Part shown: positions 50,196-62,300 of the stretch, piece by piece
Layout of the letters: each line of letters opens with the position of its first letter
How positions within the stretch are numbered: the first letter of the stretch is position 1
Source: Cheilinus undulatus
Lineage: Eukaryota; Chordata; Actinopteri; Labriformes; Labridae
Direction: 5' to 3'
Length of the DNA: 64,000 nt
Assembly: GCF_018320785.1 (NCBI RefSeq)
Contig: NC_054877.1
Span: 41,562,151 to 41,626,150, forward strand
The notes under the pieces: generated by a model
What the model was told of the DNA's origin: nothing
What the model saw: the letters and a program-made list of their open reading frames with translations, nothing else
The model's database searches: none
Made by a program: the position numbers and the translations under genes

Positions 50196-53100
50196 TTATG
50201 TGACTTTGACAATGGATGCTCTACTGGGGGGGTCGACCCGGTAGAGCCCCAGACCAAGGCACACCGGCTCAGTCAAATTAGTCTTGAACTCGTGCAGATG
50301 CTTGATTGTAGACTCCACAGCAGTGAATATTATGTTTCCATCTTCAATGTTAACGCTCACTGCTATTCTTTGGCTCTTCAGGGTAGCAGACAGCACAGTT
50401 TTTTCTCCATTATGATACACAAACAGATTTCCTTTTCCATTGTGTGTAAGGCTCCAGGACTCTGCGTTGTTTCCAAAGGCACTGTTGTGTTTGCTCTTGC
50501 GCTGGATGCTCTGGTAGGATACAGCGATGTCCCAGTATCCCTCAGCCTCCACCTCCCAGATGTGAGTACCGGAGGAGAAGCAGTGGGCGGAGAGTATCTG
50601 CGGGGCTTCATCGAAGCGTTTGGCTCCATCGGGATAGTTAAGCTTGGTTTTAACTCTCTCTGCTGTTCTGAGGTCAGAGGAGACTCCAAGGAAGGGACTG
50701 GCTGAGTCCAGATCAAGTCTTAGAACCCCTGAGAAACAGACAGAACAACTGAGTTTACAGACATTATTTTTGCTGCTGCATCTCTACTACTACTTCTTCA
50801 GGAGCCAGGGATCAAACTCCTCAAACCTCTGGTTAAAAGATGAACAACTCTACCCACTGAATCACAAATATAACTAATTTTGAGCACGCTAGATTTTACT
50901 GTCAACAGGAAATGTCTGAATTTGACTGTAAAATGTTATAGAAACAACTTTTAAAACTGCTTCCCATCATATCCCATCATAAACTGCTATCATGATACTT
51001 ATTCATTTTCCTTTCCAGCTAAAGATCACTTTAACACATAAAATCTGTACCTGAATTTTCCGAGTCTGGATGGTGGCTCGTTACAGGACCAACCAGGAGT
51101 TCTGTGAAGATGTAGGGATTATAAAAAGAGGATGAAAGAGAGCTTTTAAACTGGAATGAACAGAAACATTATTGTGATCAGGTGAGTTACAGAGGAGCAA
51201 AATAGGATGTTAAATTCTTACTTTTTGCTTCTACATGCTCTCACTACAGAAGTTTTGTGTGAATGTGCATGTGTGGCTGACAGAAATTGGCGTTTTTGTC
51301 CTGTTTTCAATTCACTATCTGAAGTTCTACTTTTGGCTACAAGTTGCTTAATCAACACGTTTTAACCCAGAATCTGTTTGAGCCACTTCATGGCATTTCA
51401 TCCAGGCTTGACAACTGTAACAGCACTGCTCTGATGGCTTTATTCACACTGTCCACCTTGTTGACACAACAGTCTGAGTGATGCTGATGGTCCTGCTGAG
51501 CCATGCTGCTGAAAATATTACCTTGTTTTTTTCAGACTGTTTGCTTTAAGTCCCTAGCTCATGGACCCACTGCAAGTCTCTTATCAGTGGAGCAGCTAAG
51601 CATGCAGACTGTGTGATCAGGTCACACAAAAAACCAGTGGCTGTTTCAGTTCAGTTCTTCAGTTCTGCTTGTGCTCCTGAATTACTGGCAACACCATCAT
51701 ATGTCTGACCCCTGCAGCCAGACATGGGAAGGCTGAGCCTCAAAAGGACGTCTGCAGCTTTTGGCAATAGTCTCTAGTGGTTCCTATGGCCTTGTACAAA
51801 CCAACAAAAACCTCCTACAGTACAAGGTCATGGTCCACCTTTCTCAAACATAGACTCTTGCTCTATTCTTGAGACATCTTAAGTGCCATCATAATGAGTG
51901 AGTACTGCAAAACAGGTGGAGACTGAATGGTTAGAGCATTATTTCTGAGTTTCTTAACAACATCTAATTTTGCACTTGAGAAGAGGTGTAATCATGACAG
52001 CAGGAAAACCAACTAGAGAGATGGGTATCATCTTTGGCTTTGTATCTCAGAAGAGGAAAAAGATTCCCATCTTCTGCCTCATGGCCTTGTAGATGCCTTG
52101 CTAGGTACTGTACTTTGCAGACAGTGCCTGGCATATTCTTATTGTTTTGCTAACATCATAGAGTAGTGAAGCTATTGGTGCTGTTTCTTGGGCAGTGATA
52201 GTGACCGTGTGACAATGGGATTTACTTCAAAGCGTTCAAGGGCATGCTTCCAGCTATAAAATCCCTTGGAAGAGAATGACTGCTCTGTGCAAAAAGGTTT
52301 TATCTCTAAGCAAATATAAACAAAACTGATAATGACGAAAACCCTCTCATAAGGAATCATATACTGAAAAATGCAAATAGTTGACTCCCATTTTTAACAC
52401 CATATCAACAGACATTACTCTGTGTTAAAATTTGGAAACTTGCTTTATCATTTAACACATTCTCATGCCTCTAACTTTTAGACTACGGTATTTTTGCATT
52501 TTTGGATATGTAGTCCTGAAAGAAAAAACAACATAAGCTGTATTGTATATGTGTATTCTGTGCTTATGCGTGTGTGTGGGGTGTGTGTGTGGGTGGGTGT
52601 GTTGGGGGAGGGGTGTTCAAGTTTTTATTGCTTTTACTGTTTGTTTTTATCTTGTGTAAAGCACACTGAGTCTACATTTATATGAAATGTGCTATATAAA
52701 TAAAGTTGACTTAAACTGAATTGAATTGAATAAAGTCACATACTGTTGAATTCTCTGATTATTGTGATTTGAATATAGGCAGCATGGGGGGTCTTCCATC
52801 TTACCTGCAACACGGTTCTGCTGCATCTCGAGCGTTTCTGTTAATGCCTGGTTCTCCACAGAGTAGTTGTAGGCTAGTGTGACACAAGGACAGACATCAG
52901 TGAGTTCAGATCACATGCATGAGACGTGTGACTAAAAGAGACTGGCTCCTCTTACCGTAATACAAAACGATAAACCACAGAAGAAGCAGCACCACGGTGA
53001 CGCTGTTGAGGGGCCGGTTGGCAGGGTTTGCTTTCTGTTTTTGTCAGAAGGAAAAGACGTTATTAAATCTTCAATCAAAGTCTAAATCCTTAATAATGAG

Positions 53101-56072
53101 GCCAAATTCTTGATTATGTTGGATTAAAGTTGCATCCATCATACTAAAAGTACCATCTGGACCAGTTCAGGAAGACCCACCACCACTTCATATAACAACA
53201 TCTATCACAACGAAACAGAGTAGAACAATCTATGGCTACAAGCACACATTCTTGGCCCACTCAACAGTTTTGTGAATGCATTATTTGAAAACCACTGATC
53301 TATACCATAGACTGCATAATGAGATGGATGGAGAGACAGCCACACAGTGAAGCTAAAATATATAGCGCTTCCCTTAAGCTGGGCATACACTGTGCAATTT
53401 TGGGCTTACGCTTACCGTTGTGGTAGAAAGTCAGCTCACACTAGGCAACTAAATCGTTCGTGACCCAAGACCATCTCACATGATTTATGTGCTCATACTG
53501 TACAGTCTGACCTTTTCTGCAAGACCTGAGCGCTCACTCTAAATGTGTAATTTGGGAAAAAAGTAAGTGGCTGGTAGATTTTTGAATCCATCAGTGACTG
53601 TGGCAGGTAAGCAAAAAAGTTCATTTACAACCCTGCATTAGTAGTGTGTGCAGTCATACAACTAAAATATCAAACATGCCAGAAATCCATCCGACCAGTC
53701 TGGAGCAGCTGGTGTGGCTGTGGTCAGCTGTTGCATCCCCCTGTGTGCTGTATGACAAACGATGCATGATCAGACTGAAAGTTGGCGCAACTTCCAAGTG
53801 AGTAATGCAACTCAAAGCTCCTGACTGAATCGGCTCAATATCAGACAGTGTAGGCTCAGGTTTACTGACTGACTTCGGTATTTACTAAGTCATATATTCT
53901 GCTTTCTCCATGTTAAAAGATTGGGCATGGGTAAAATGTGAAGTACAAATACACTTTAATTATTTCTCAACTCTGTCATTGTGGTTTGTCATATACTGAT
54001 TCATGTCTAAGTCTTTTTTAGGAGTATTTTTCAGATTAATTAGCCAAGGCCAAAAAAAGCACATATAACATCATAATTGACAACTCTGATTACGAATGCA
54101 GCTGCCACAGCATTTTTGATTGTATCAGCAAAGGAAGAAAAGCAGAGAACAACAATAATGGTAAGTGTTGTAGTACTCAAGAACGGTCTTTTTTTTTAGG
54201 CCAGTCTCAAGACCACATTTTGAATGTCTTTGTCTTGTCTCGGACTCCGAGAGCATTTTACTCTTTCTTGTCTCGGTCTCGGACTGGCTTGACTCTGGAT
54301 TTTCCATCAAGACCAGTTGAGACCAGCACTGATCTATTGTTTGACTTCATTAATGTGATAATAAGGAGAAGCACTTGCTAAAACAACAGATAGCTACACC
54401 TGCAAAAACTCAGACATCAGTCCATCTTATTTCTAGTTAGAAATACCTCTGAACACTTCAGGCCTCATTCACTAGACAACTCTAGATAAACATCTCACTT
54501 TCAGATATTTGAGATATTTCCAGATCTGTTAGTGGCTTTGAAATACATACAAGGATGTATTTTTACAAGAAATTAGTTGAACAAATTTGTTAAGATTTGA
54601 GATTTTTGCATGTCGTGCTTTAAAAGAGTTGCAGACACCTTGTTTATACCTGTCAAATTTCTTTAAAAATAAAAACTAAAATTAAAGAGAGAATGCTCTT
54701 TAACTCCTCAACTTTGTCATGTTTTTTTAAAATAGATTTTTATGGTCTTGGTCTTGTCTCAGTCTCAGCTTGTCTCAGTCTCTGTCTTGACTCCAAAAGT
54801 CTTGGTCTGGGAGATGGCTTCTGTTGCCATTTTCACGATTAAAAAAAATGTTTGATTGATTCAATTGCTGTTAATGAAACTTCAAATAACAAAACTTACC
54901 TCTTTTTTGAGAATTTTTACCAACTCATTGGATTCCTTCATTTGCTCCTCCAGGCTTTTGAAGCGCTGATCCATGTACTCCTGTCAAACAGAGAGAGTTT
55001 AAATCTTGATATAGAATCTGGGCACTTCAGCACCTCTTCAACTCCATTATATGTTTTAGGAACCTCTTAAATAAACAAATCATGTAGCTACTAAATTTAA
55101 CTTCCACGTAATAATCGATAATCCATCCTTAAAAATCTCAGCTCTTCTTCCTATGATCACAACACAAGACAGGGATACATAATTAGAGAGTGAGTTCACA
55201 TGATCTCATTCCAGGGACAAAAACAGACCTTAATTCTCAGAGACCAGAAAATCCAGTTTCCCTACAGCATTTTCAGCAAGAGGAATTCCCCTTTAAATGA
55301 CTAGAAATCACGGCTTTCCCCCCATCCCATACTGTGGTGTTACTGAAAACTCACAGTCAGCTGTCGCCGCAGGACAGTGGAAGCCTCAGTGGCCTGGTTG
55401 AGTTGCTTTTTCTCAAAGGCACAGATGTTGCACATGTAGCGTCTGGATGTGCTGCAGTAGTACTTGAGCACTTTGTCCTCATGCTGTGGGCATTTCCTCT
55501 CCAGCAAATCACTCAGAGGGCTGACTAAGACATGTCCCGTGAACACCGGCAGCTCATGATGGTTCTTGGCATGCTCACTGCACATCGACACCTCACACTT
55601 CAGACAGGTTTTCTTGGCCAGGGTCTTCTTTTCAGGGCAGAGGTCACAGTACACTGTTTTATTCTGCTGGGCCTGCTCAGAAATGTCAAGGGAAAATGTG
55701 CAGTACAAGAAGAAGGCATTTGTTTAGTTTCAAGGATTTTTAAACTTATTTAACACAAAATTAGTTTAAGAAGAAAAATATTTAAGCTGAAAAAAGTTCT
55801 CAAAGATTCTTTACCTTTCTCTTCCTGATCAGCTTGAATTCCTCTGCAATGCTGGACAGTGCGTAGCTCTTCTGTATCCTCAGGAGTGATCCAAAATTCC
55901 CCCTACAGTCTGGACAGCGGAAGGGGACCTCTGAGGTGTGGTCCAGCATCCTCTCCAGGCAGCTCATGCACACACTGTGACCACAGGGCAGCTGCCGAGG
56001 ATCACTGAAGATGTCCTGGCACACTGGGCATTTCAGCAGCTCCTCAAGGCTCGTATCTGTTTCATCTCCCAT
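50196..56072 (-). CDS. TRIM-like protein: RING, two B-boxes, short coil, predicted membrane segment, SPRY (B30.2)
   Basis: Exons on the minus strand, in order: 56072-55815, 55672-55355, 54980-54900, 53034-52956, 52873-52805, 51101-51051, 50728-50196, total 462 residues with all phases agreeing. The RING is at about 15-57 (CPVC, CGHSVC, CPDC). B-box-like zinc motifs span about 95-126 (CDLCPEKKTLAKKTCLKC) and about 147-173 (CPQHEDKVLKYYC). A short coil (about 180-219) is much shorter than a normal TRIM coil. Residues about 230-247 (SVTVVLLLLWFIVLYYAY) are a strong membrane segment. The last exon gives SPRY, with HIWEVEAEGYWDIAVSY. It is probably a membrane-bound ubiquitin E3 ligase. I do not recognise a named orthologue. 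The start is the first ATG before the RING. Confidence 0.85.
51102..52804 (-). other. Intron of the TRIM-like gene
   Basis: AT-rich, with a short (GT)n tract at about 52568-52605. No other element recognised. Confidence 0.35.
53377..53864. mobile_element. hAT-like MITE, copy B, in the TRIM-like gene
   Basis: Starts AGCTGGGCATACACTGTGCA and ends with the complement of a related sequence (ACAGTGTAGGCTCAGGTTT). The interior matches 44113-44805 in the 'gtgctcatactgtacagtctg' region. Confidence 0.6.
54163..54835. repeat. Dispersed repeat with 'ggtctcggtcttg' units
   Basis: Both ends carry CT-rich, internally repetitive sequence: 'cttgtctcggtctcggactg' near 54262 and 'ggtcttgtctcagtctcagc' near 54748. 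The middle is AT-rich. It lies within an intron of the TRIM-like gene. The class is not certain. Confidence 0.45.
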
Positions 56073-56400
56073 TGTTGTTCCCTCTTCTCCAAATAATTCC
56101 AGGGACCATAAAAAAAGACGAAAAAATGAGTTAGGTGCAGACTTTGATCAGTCTGTAAATGCTGGCCGATGTAAAGCACTTCCCCCTTGATAGGATCAAC
56201 CAGCGCACTCTAGCACAAGGTAACGACATCTAATGGGTCGATTAATAGCTACATTTTAAGATAAAGTCGAGAATGACCCTTGACAGCTTGTTGTTCCTCC
56301 CCGATACACGCATTGCTAAAAGTGAAAGCATTTCTGAGTGCAACTTCCTGGTAGGCGGGACTTAAGAAGAGGAAGCGGAAGTAAAGACATGATCAGATGA
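56073..56400 (-). promoter_or_regulatory. Promoter/leader of the TRIM-like gene with an IRF/ISRE-like site
   Basis: On the plus strand, AAAAGTGAAAGC at 56318-56329 fits the GAAANNGAAA-type IRF core, and 'gcggaagtaaag' near 56376 is an ETS-like motif. Both lie within about 320 bp upstream of the ATG (56072, minus strand). No TATA box seen. Confidence 0.45.
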
Positions 56401-57166
56401 TCGCGGAAACGAAAACCAGGGGTGCATCCGAAAAGTCCGTAAAAATAATCCCTAAATCCTTTCCTATCCACTTTTCTTTAACCCCCCCCCCAAAAAAAAA
56501 AACATCACAGGGTCAAGGAAAGATGAGAGTAAGAGGACAAGAAAGGAGCACACTGTTGATAAGGGAATCCAACAGCTCTTACCCGAGTCTGATGTTACGA
56601 ACGAGAGTTTACTGTGTAAAAACTACAACTGAACGTTGATGGACTACAAAACGCGCATCTATTACAAGGAGCGTCCTCCAGTGCAGCAAAGAGATCATTA
56701 AAAAAACATAGGTGTACTATGGAGTGTCCTTATGTCCTTGTGTTAGTATATCAACAGCTGTTGCCATGTGAGTTTTAAATGTATATCATTTAAAAATATA
56801 TCTAAAGCGGATTTAAACAATGATCTGTTTTTCTTTTTTCAGTTTTTTTTCAGTTTGATTCTGCACTTTTGTCTTGAAGAATGTATTTCTTTATACTCCT
56901 TAGAGATTGTGAACCTGTTGTCAGTAAACAAAAATATTGTGATAAATATGAGCTCACTAAAGTATTAACATTTCCTCAGATACATCTGAAAGGTTGAATA
57001 TCTTTTAATCTGAACTCTTCATTGGGGATGAATGATATTCAAGTCCTTGTATTTTACAACTGTATTTATTCAATTGTTTTCTTATTCTATTTTTAATTCT
57101 CTAACAGTGCCTAGCTGTTATTATCTACTCTATTTTATCCCTTACAGCTTGATGATAAAATGAGAG
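56401..57166. other. Intergenic, nothing recognised
   Basis: A poly-C/poly-A junction at about 56481-56503, then AT-rich DNA. Confidence 0.35.
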
Positions 57167-57601
57167 CAGGGGAGTAGCTAGGGGTTTAGGGCCCCCAGAA
57201 AGAATATTACACAGGGACCTCCTTCACCGGCTGGCAAAGCAACAAATGTTGCATCATTTTCACAAATATCTCTGCATTTTATTGTATTTTTTGAACCATA
57301 ATTTCCCAATTTATGAGCAACATTTTTACTATGGTTAACTTAAATTTACTTGAATTATTTCGCAGCGCTGGACCACCACCATTTGGACATTTTTAAGGGA
57401 GGAGCAGTATTCTATTTTATTCTATTTCATACAAATTTCAGTCTGTTGGCCAATTAATTTAGTTGCTTTTGATTCAATGATGGCACTAATTATTAAGAAA
57501 AAATAAATAAAAACACACTTTTCATTGAAGGCTTCTCAAGGCCCCCTCCCTACTCTGGGCCCTGGTAATCGGTACCCTTTCCACCTTGTGCTACACCCAT
57601 G
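57167..57601. mobile_element. hAT-like MITE with target duplication ATGAGAG
   Basis: The left end CAGGGGAGTAGCTAGGGG and the complement of the right end, CATGGGTGTAGCACAAGG, are decayed inverted repeats. Seven exact bases, ATGAGAG, lie directly outside both ends (57160-57166 and 57602-57608). Confidence 0.65.
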
Positions 57602-57608
57602 ATGAGAG

Positions 57609-58470
57609 GCACTGTAAACCAAAAATAAAAAACCTCCAATAAATATTTCCTTGTCTTACTGAAACATAATGATAACGATATAATAATGTCATCCAAACAA
57701 CAGAAATACTGCTTTGAAATAGTAGCTTAGTAATTCATTGACTCTCACCACACAAACTTCAGTATTTCTACATAGCAAAACAAATGCAGTTTGAATTGTT
57801 TAATGATCGATTAGATGCTTTGATAAAAAGTGAAAATGAAAAGTCAAGAAATAGTTATATATATAAATAGTAATATATGGGATGATATAGTTCTCATGTC
57901 TGCAACATTCCTCTGCTCATCCTTATTTTTCCACGTTTATCACATGAATCATCAATTCGACATTTAATTTATTGTTTAATTCAGTGCAGGTAACGTTTAC
58001 AGTCATATTAACTGTTTGTTGGTCAGCAGGTGCGTCACTTAATATGAAATTGATGCAAAGAATTGTGGGTCCTTTTCTCATCTCTCTGTTCACAGAGGAT
58101 GGTCCCGTATATCCTATGCTAAAGTATATAATAAAGGAATCAATTAAGCTCCTTTCCTTATAATTTGGGGAATTAAAAACTATTAACTTGTAAGTTGTAA
58201 TCAAGAGTTAAACAGTCTTGAAATATTTTTGTATGAGATCAATCTAGAATATATAGAAATGTAACATTCTTAAGTAAATCACAGGAAAAAACGAAGCAAA
58301 ACAAAACAAAACAAAAAATTTACATGATATTCTAATTTTTTTAGATGCACCCGTAGTTTCTTGCATGAGCACAAGTTTTGCATGCACACCAGAAACAATC
58401 TTTATCTGTTAATGCCTCTTTAGGGGCTTTTTTAGAAAATAGATGTAAGAAATGTGAAAAGATTAAAATA
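57609..58470. other. Intergenic, AT-rich, nothing recognised
   Basis: Holds a short (AAAAC)n run near 58295-58315. The 93-codon minus frame (57923-58204) is low-complexity and not supported. Confidence 0.35.
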
Positions 58471-58474
58471 GACA

Positions 58475-59350
58475 CTTGTTAATGTAGAGTATATTTATTA
58501 AGTATAAAAACATTTTACTAAGACAAAAAAAGTCGATATGTTTTACAATCACGGTAAGAGTCTCCTTAAAAAAAGCTTTTTCACTAGAACCAGATTTTTT
58601 TTCTATCAGTCAGCACAGATAATTTTTAGACATCTAGGTTTAGGGAACATAGTAGTCATTATACATTCAAACATCACAAGCTGAAAACAAAACACCTTTA
58701 AAAGTGATAAATGTAAAGTAGAAAAAAAAAAGGTTTATAAAACAAAGATAAAAACACACATTAAGGAAGTACTTTAAACATCACTTTGAAACAGAAAAGG
58801 TTGGCAGTTGGGGACATGTAATCATAAAAAATAATGTATTACCTAAATCTTTATTAGTGTAAATCAATGTATTTTACTGATACATGCAAAAACCATTCAC
58901 AAGACAGAAAAGGCTTTGGGAGAGAGAACTTTAAAATATATGTAGTATAGCGGGTTAGCAGTGCCAGGTGTAGGGGATTCCTGACAGGCTGAGTTTTTGT
59001 TTCTCAGAGGGTTTAATGCTACAAAGTGTTGAGAAGTTACACAGCTTTGCTCACTGCACCTCTCACTATATCTGTCCACAAACATAAGAAAATGTATTTA
59101 TAAAAATCACATTCATCAAGAATAGATGTTTGCATAAAAATGCCCCTGTCTCAGTGAAAGCCCCATTATGAGAGCCTTTTTATAACATTTGAGGAATGAT
59201 CAGATGATATGGTTGAGCAGGATAAAATCTCAATCTCTATTGGCTCTAAGTTTACTTTTCTTAACTTTGCACAAAAGTCACTTCTACAAGTGTTTTCAGT
59301 TTGAGGTAGAGAATGGTGTTAACCACCACAACAAGCCACTTCTCCCACAG
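58475..59350 (-). other. 3'UTR of the zinc-finger gene, signal at 58494-58499
   Basis: TTTATT on the plus strand (AATAAA on the minus) at 58494-58499 gives a 3'UTR of about 850 bp. No coding sequence within. Confidence 0.4.
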
Positions 59351-62300
59351 CTACAAGCCGGCGATCGTCCTGAAAGAAGGAACAAAGGCAAAGTCACACT
59401 TGTGTTTCTCCAGGTTCTTCATGATCCTGAACATCTTTCCACAGGTGGAGCAGCTGAACGGCTTTTCTCCTGTGTGAAACCTCAGGTGTGCTTTCAGGTT
59501 GTCTCGCAGACGGAAGCTTTTGTTGCACTGTGTGCAGATGTGCGGCCTCTCCCCCGTGTGGAACCTAAGGTGGCGGCGGAGGCTCTTCCTCAGGGCAAAA
59601 GTTTTCGAACATATGGAGCAGGAGTATGGTTTTTCTCCAGTGTGGAAGCGCTCGTGTCGACGCAAAATCTTCCTCCGCTTGAACGTTTTCTTACAGATGT
59701 TGCACATGTATCCATCGCGGGAGTGTGTGACCACCTTCTGTAGACGCCAAACACCATTTCCACAGGAGGTGAAGCAGCACATACGATGGCCTGTGTGAAG
59801 ACCTTGGTGGCGACGGAGGTCTTTAGGCAGAGCGCGGTCAGTTTTGTGTTTGGCATCCTGACCTTTAACATCATCCTGAAGCTTCATCTTAGACTCAGAC
59901 AGTGTGAGCACATCCACAAGTTGAACCTCACAGGGACACTTCAGCTTTTCATCAGGAGAGGTCACTTTCAGTTTCAGGTGGAGGTTGTTTTTCTTTGGTG
60001 AGTGGATCTTCTCCCAAACCTTTGTAGGAGAAGGAGTCACAGCTCCATCAAACGGGGAAGGACTGTAGGCGGTGCCCTTGGCGGTGCTGACTTGGGCAGG
60101 CTGGGGCTCGGGTTGAACAAGCAGCTCTGAGCTGTCTGGTTTTGGAGCTGGAGACTCTGGTTTTAGGATCAGAGGGCAAACAAACTTCACCTTCTCCCCA
60201 GAAACAACATCACTGATGTCTGGCTGAATGATGAGAGGCTTCTGTTTGGTTGGGGAACCTCCTTGTCTCAGTGGCTCTGTTGATGTCTCTGAAGAGGCTG
60301 AAAAGAGGATTATGAAGACATGTTAAACTGTTATTTATAAAAGAAGGAAATTTATGTGAAAGGGGCTTCAGGTAAACAGCAACTTTTCAGTGTTGAACTG
60401 CAAAGGCTTAATAAGACAGCAGATGGGTTGCTAAAAAACAGATATTTTTTCACTAAAGGTTGAAAAAATTCACACACAAGTATTTTAACCAAGTTAGGGG
60501 TGTAGCCAAATTATGCTATTTCAGTTTAAGTCCATTAATACCTATATTAGCTTATACAGGTGTATCTAATAAAAAAGGATACTAAGGCAAAAGTTTCTGT
60601 GATTGAAATCAAGAAGTAAAACTTCCATATATACTACATTCCTCTCATACAAAGTGAAATATTCAAAACAGCATGTGGCAGAAAAGGAATTAAAAAGCAG
60701 CTTGTTCATAATCTTTATTCTTAGTTTGTCATTAACACGGTTTCCCTAATATTACTGGAATTCTGGAGGCTTTACTGCAAAGCTGCTTTATTTTTGCAAA
60801 ATCCTGTCAAATGTTAGCAGGTATCAGCCCCCGCCTCATCTCCAACTCCTTCTCCTCCAGCCACTTCTCAGAATCCTACATGTGCTTAAAACCTAATATT
60901 AAAAAAGAAAAAAAAATAGCATACAACCTCTTTTCGCAAGGGTTAGTCTAAAAATGTTGTGAGTCCACAACATCAAAATATTAGAGTATCAAAAAACAAC
61001 AGTCCAAAAAGGATTTACAATATAGAAATGATGAAATGTTTCACTTCGTCTAAGATTAATCAAGAATATATGTAAGTTTAACTATCTGAGGTAAATCACA
61101 GGAAATAATGAACTTTTAAATGATATTCTGTTTTTTAGATGCACATGTACAGTAAAAAAAATAACATGTAGCTCAGGGAGTGTGGCTTCAAACTGATTTA
61201 ACAAACAAGTTTTGTGTTTAATACTTATGAGACCAAGTGTCTATTAATTTAATAAACTGCCAGATATTTAAAGGGATACTTCAACATTTTGGCAAATTCG
61301 TCCATTGCCGTAATTCTTATAGTCTTAGTACTAGGTTCGTTACCTTTAGTTGTCGGTGCAAGCTATTTTTTGATCGCCGCTGCCGAGTTCGGACCTGCTG
61401 TGCCAACTCAATGTAAGCAGACAGTATTCCGGCTTTCCCTCATCAATCTCATCAAATACACAATCCAACAACTCCAAAACACTCTCATGGACAAGTTGTG
61501 ACCTGCACATTCACCAAAATGTTGAAGTATCCCTTTAAGGACTAACAGTCTGGTTTGTGTTGTAGTATCACACAGCAGCCACTAGATGGAAGTAAAGACA
61601 CTGCATTTATGGCTTCATAGCCTTCTTGTTGTTTTTGCACTAGTTTTCAGATCATTTCACTTCCCTTTTCTGTTGTCTTTCTCCCATCAAGGGTTACAGG
61701 AAGGTTAAGTAATTCTCAGCATACATGGGGGCACTTTTTAGTTGAGATAAGGGAAGTTCAGTTTTTTTTCTTTGTGTGAGTGTGCATAGTGTTTGCTATT
61801 TAACATAAATTGCTTGTGTACTTTTTTCCTCTACTGTGAGCTTTTGTGACAACTACATTTCCCCTAAAGTGGGGGGATTAGGTAAATCTTATTAAATTTC
61901 ATTCCTCAATATCAGATTTTACTTTCAGTTCTTTTGCGCTCTGCATTTTTTGATTTCTCCATTTGCTGTTTTGTTGTAGAATGTGTAACCCAGGAAGAAA
62001 ATTTCAATTATTCTCCTCTGTGCAAAATGTAAACATAAGTTCTTACAGTGGCGCCATGTAAAACCTTGAACAAACAGTATTTGGCAATGTTTTCATTTTG
62101 ATCAATGGCAGCTTTCAATGGCTTGAGAAAGTTAGCAGTCTGATGCTGTCAGTGTTCTGTATCAGTGACGTGCAGGACAAAACTGTTCTGACAAGTCATC
62201 TTCAATTTTTGTGATTTTGCACAATGTGGAAAAAAAAAAAACAGAGAAATTGGTCACAGTGGTTAAGGCACAGCAAAACAGTTCCTGGTTTGGACTCTGG

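Noticed and set aside
59189-59743. 184-codon plus frame
   Set aside because: It is antisense to the zinc-finger exon, whose Cys/His pattern is unmistakable.
61289-61501. 70-codon frame with a signal-peptide-like start
   Set aside because: It lies inside a MITE with clear inverted ends. The hydrophobic start is chance composition.
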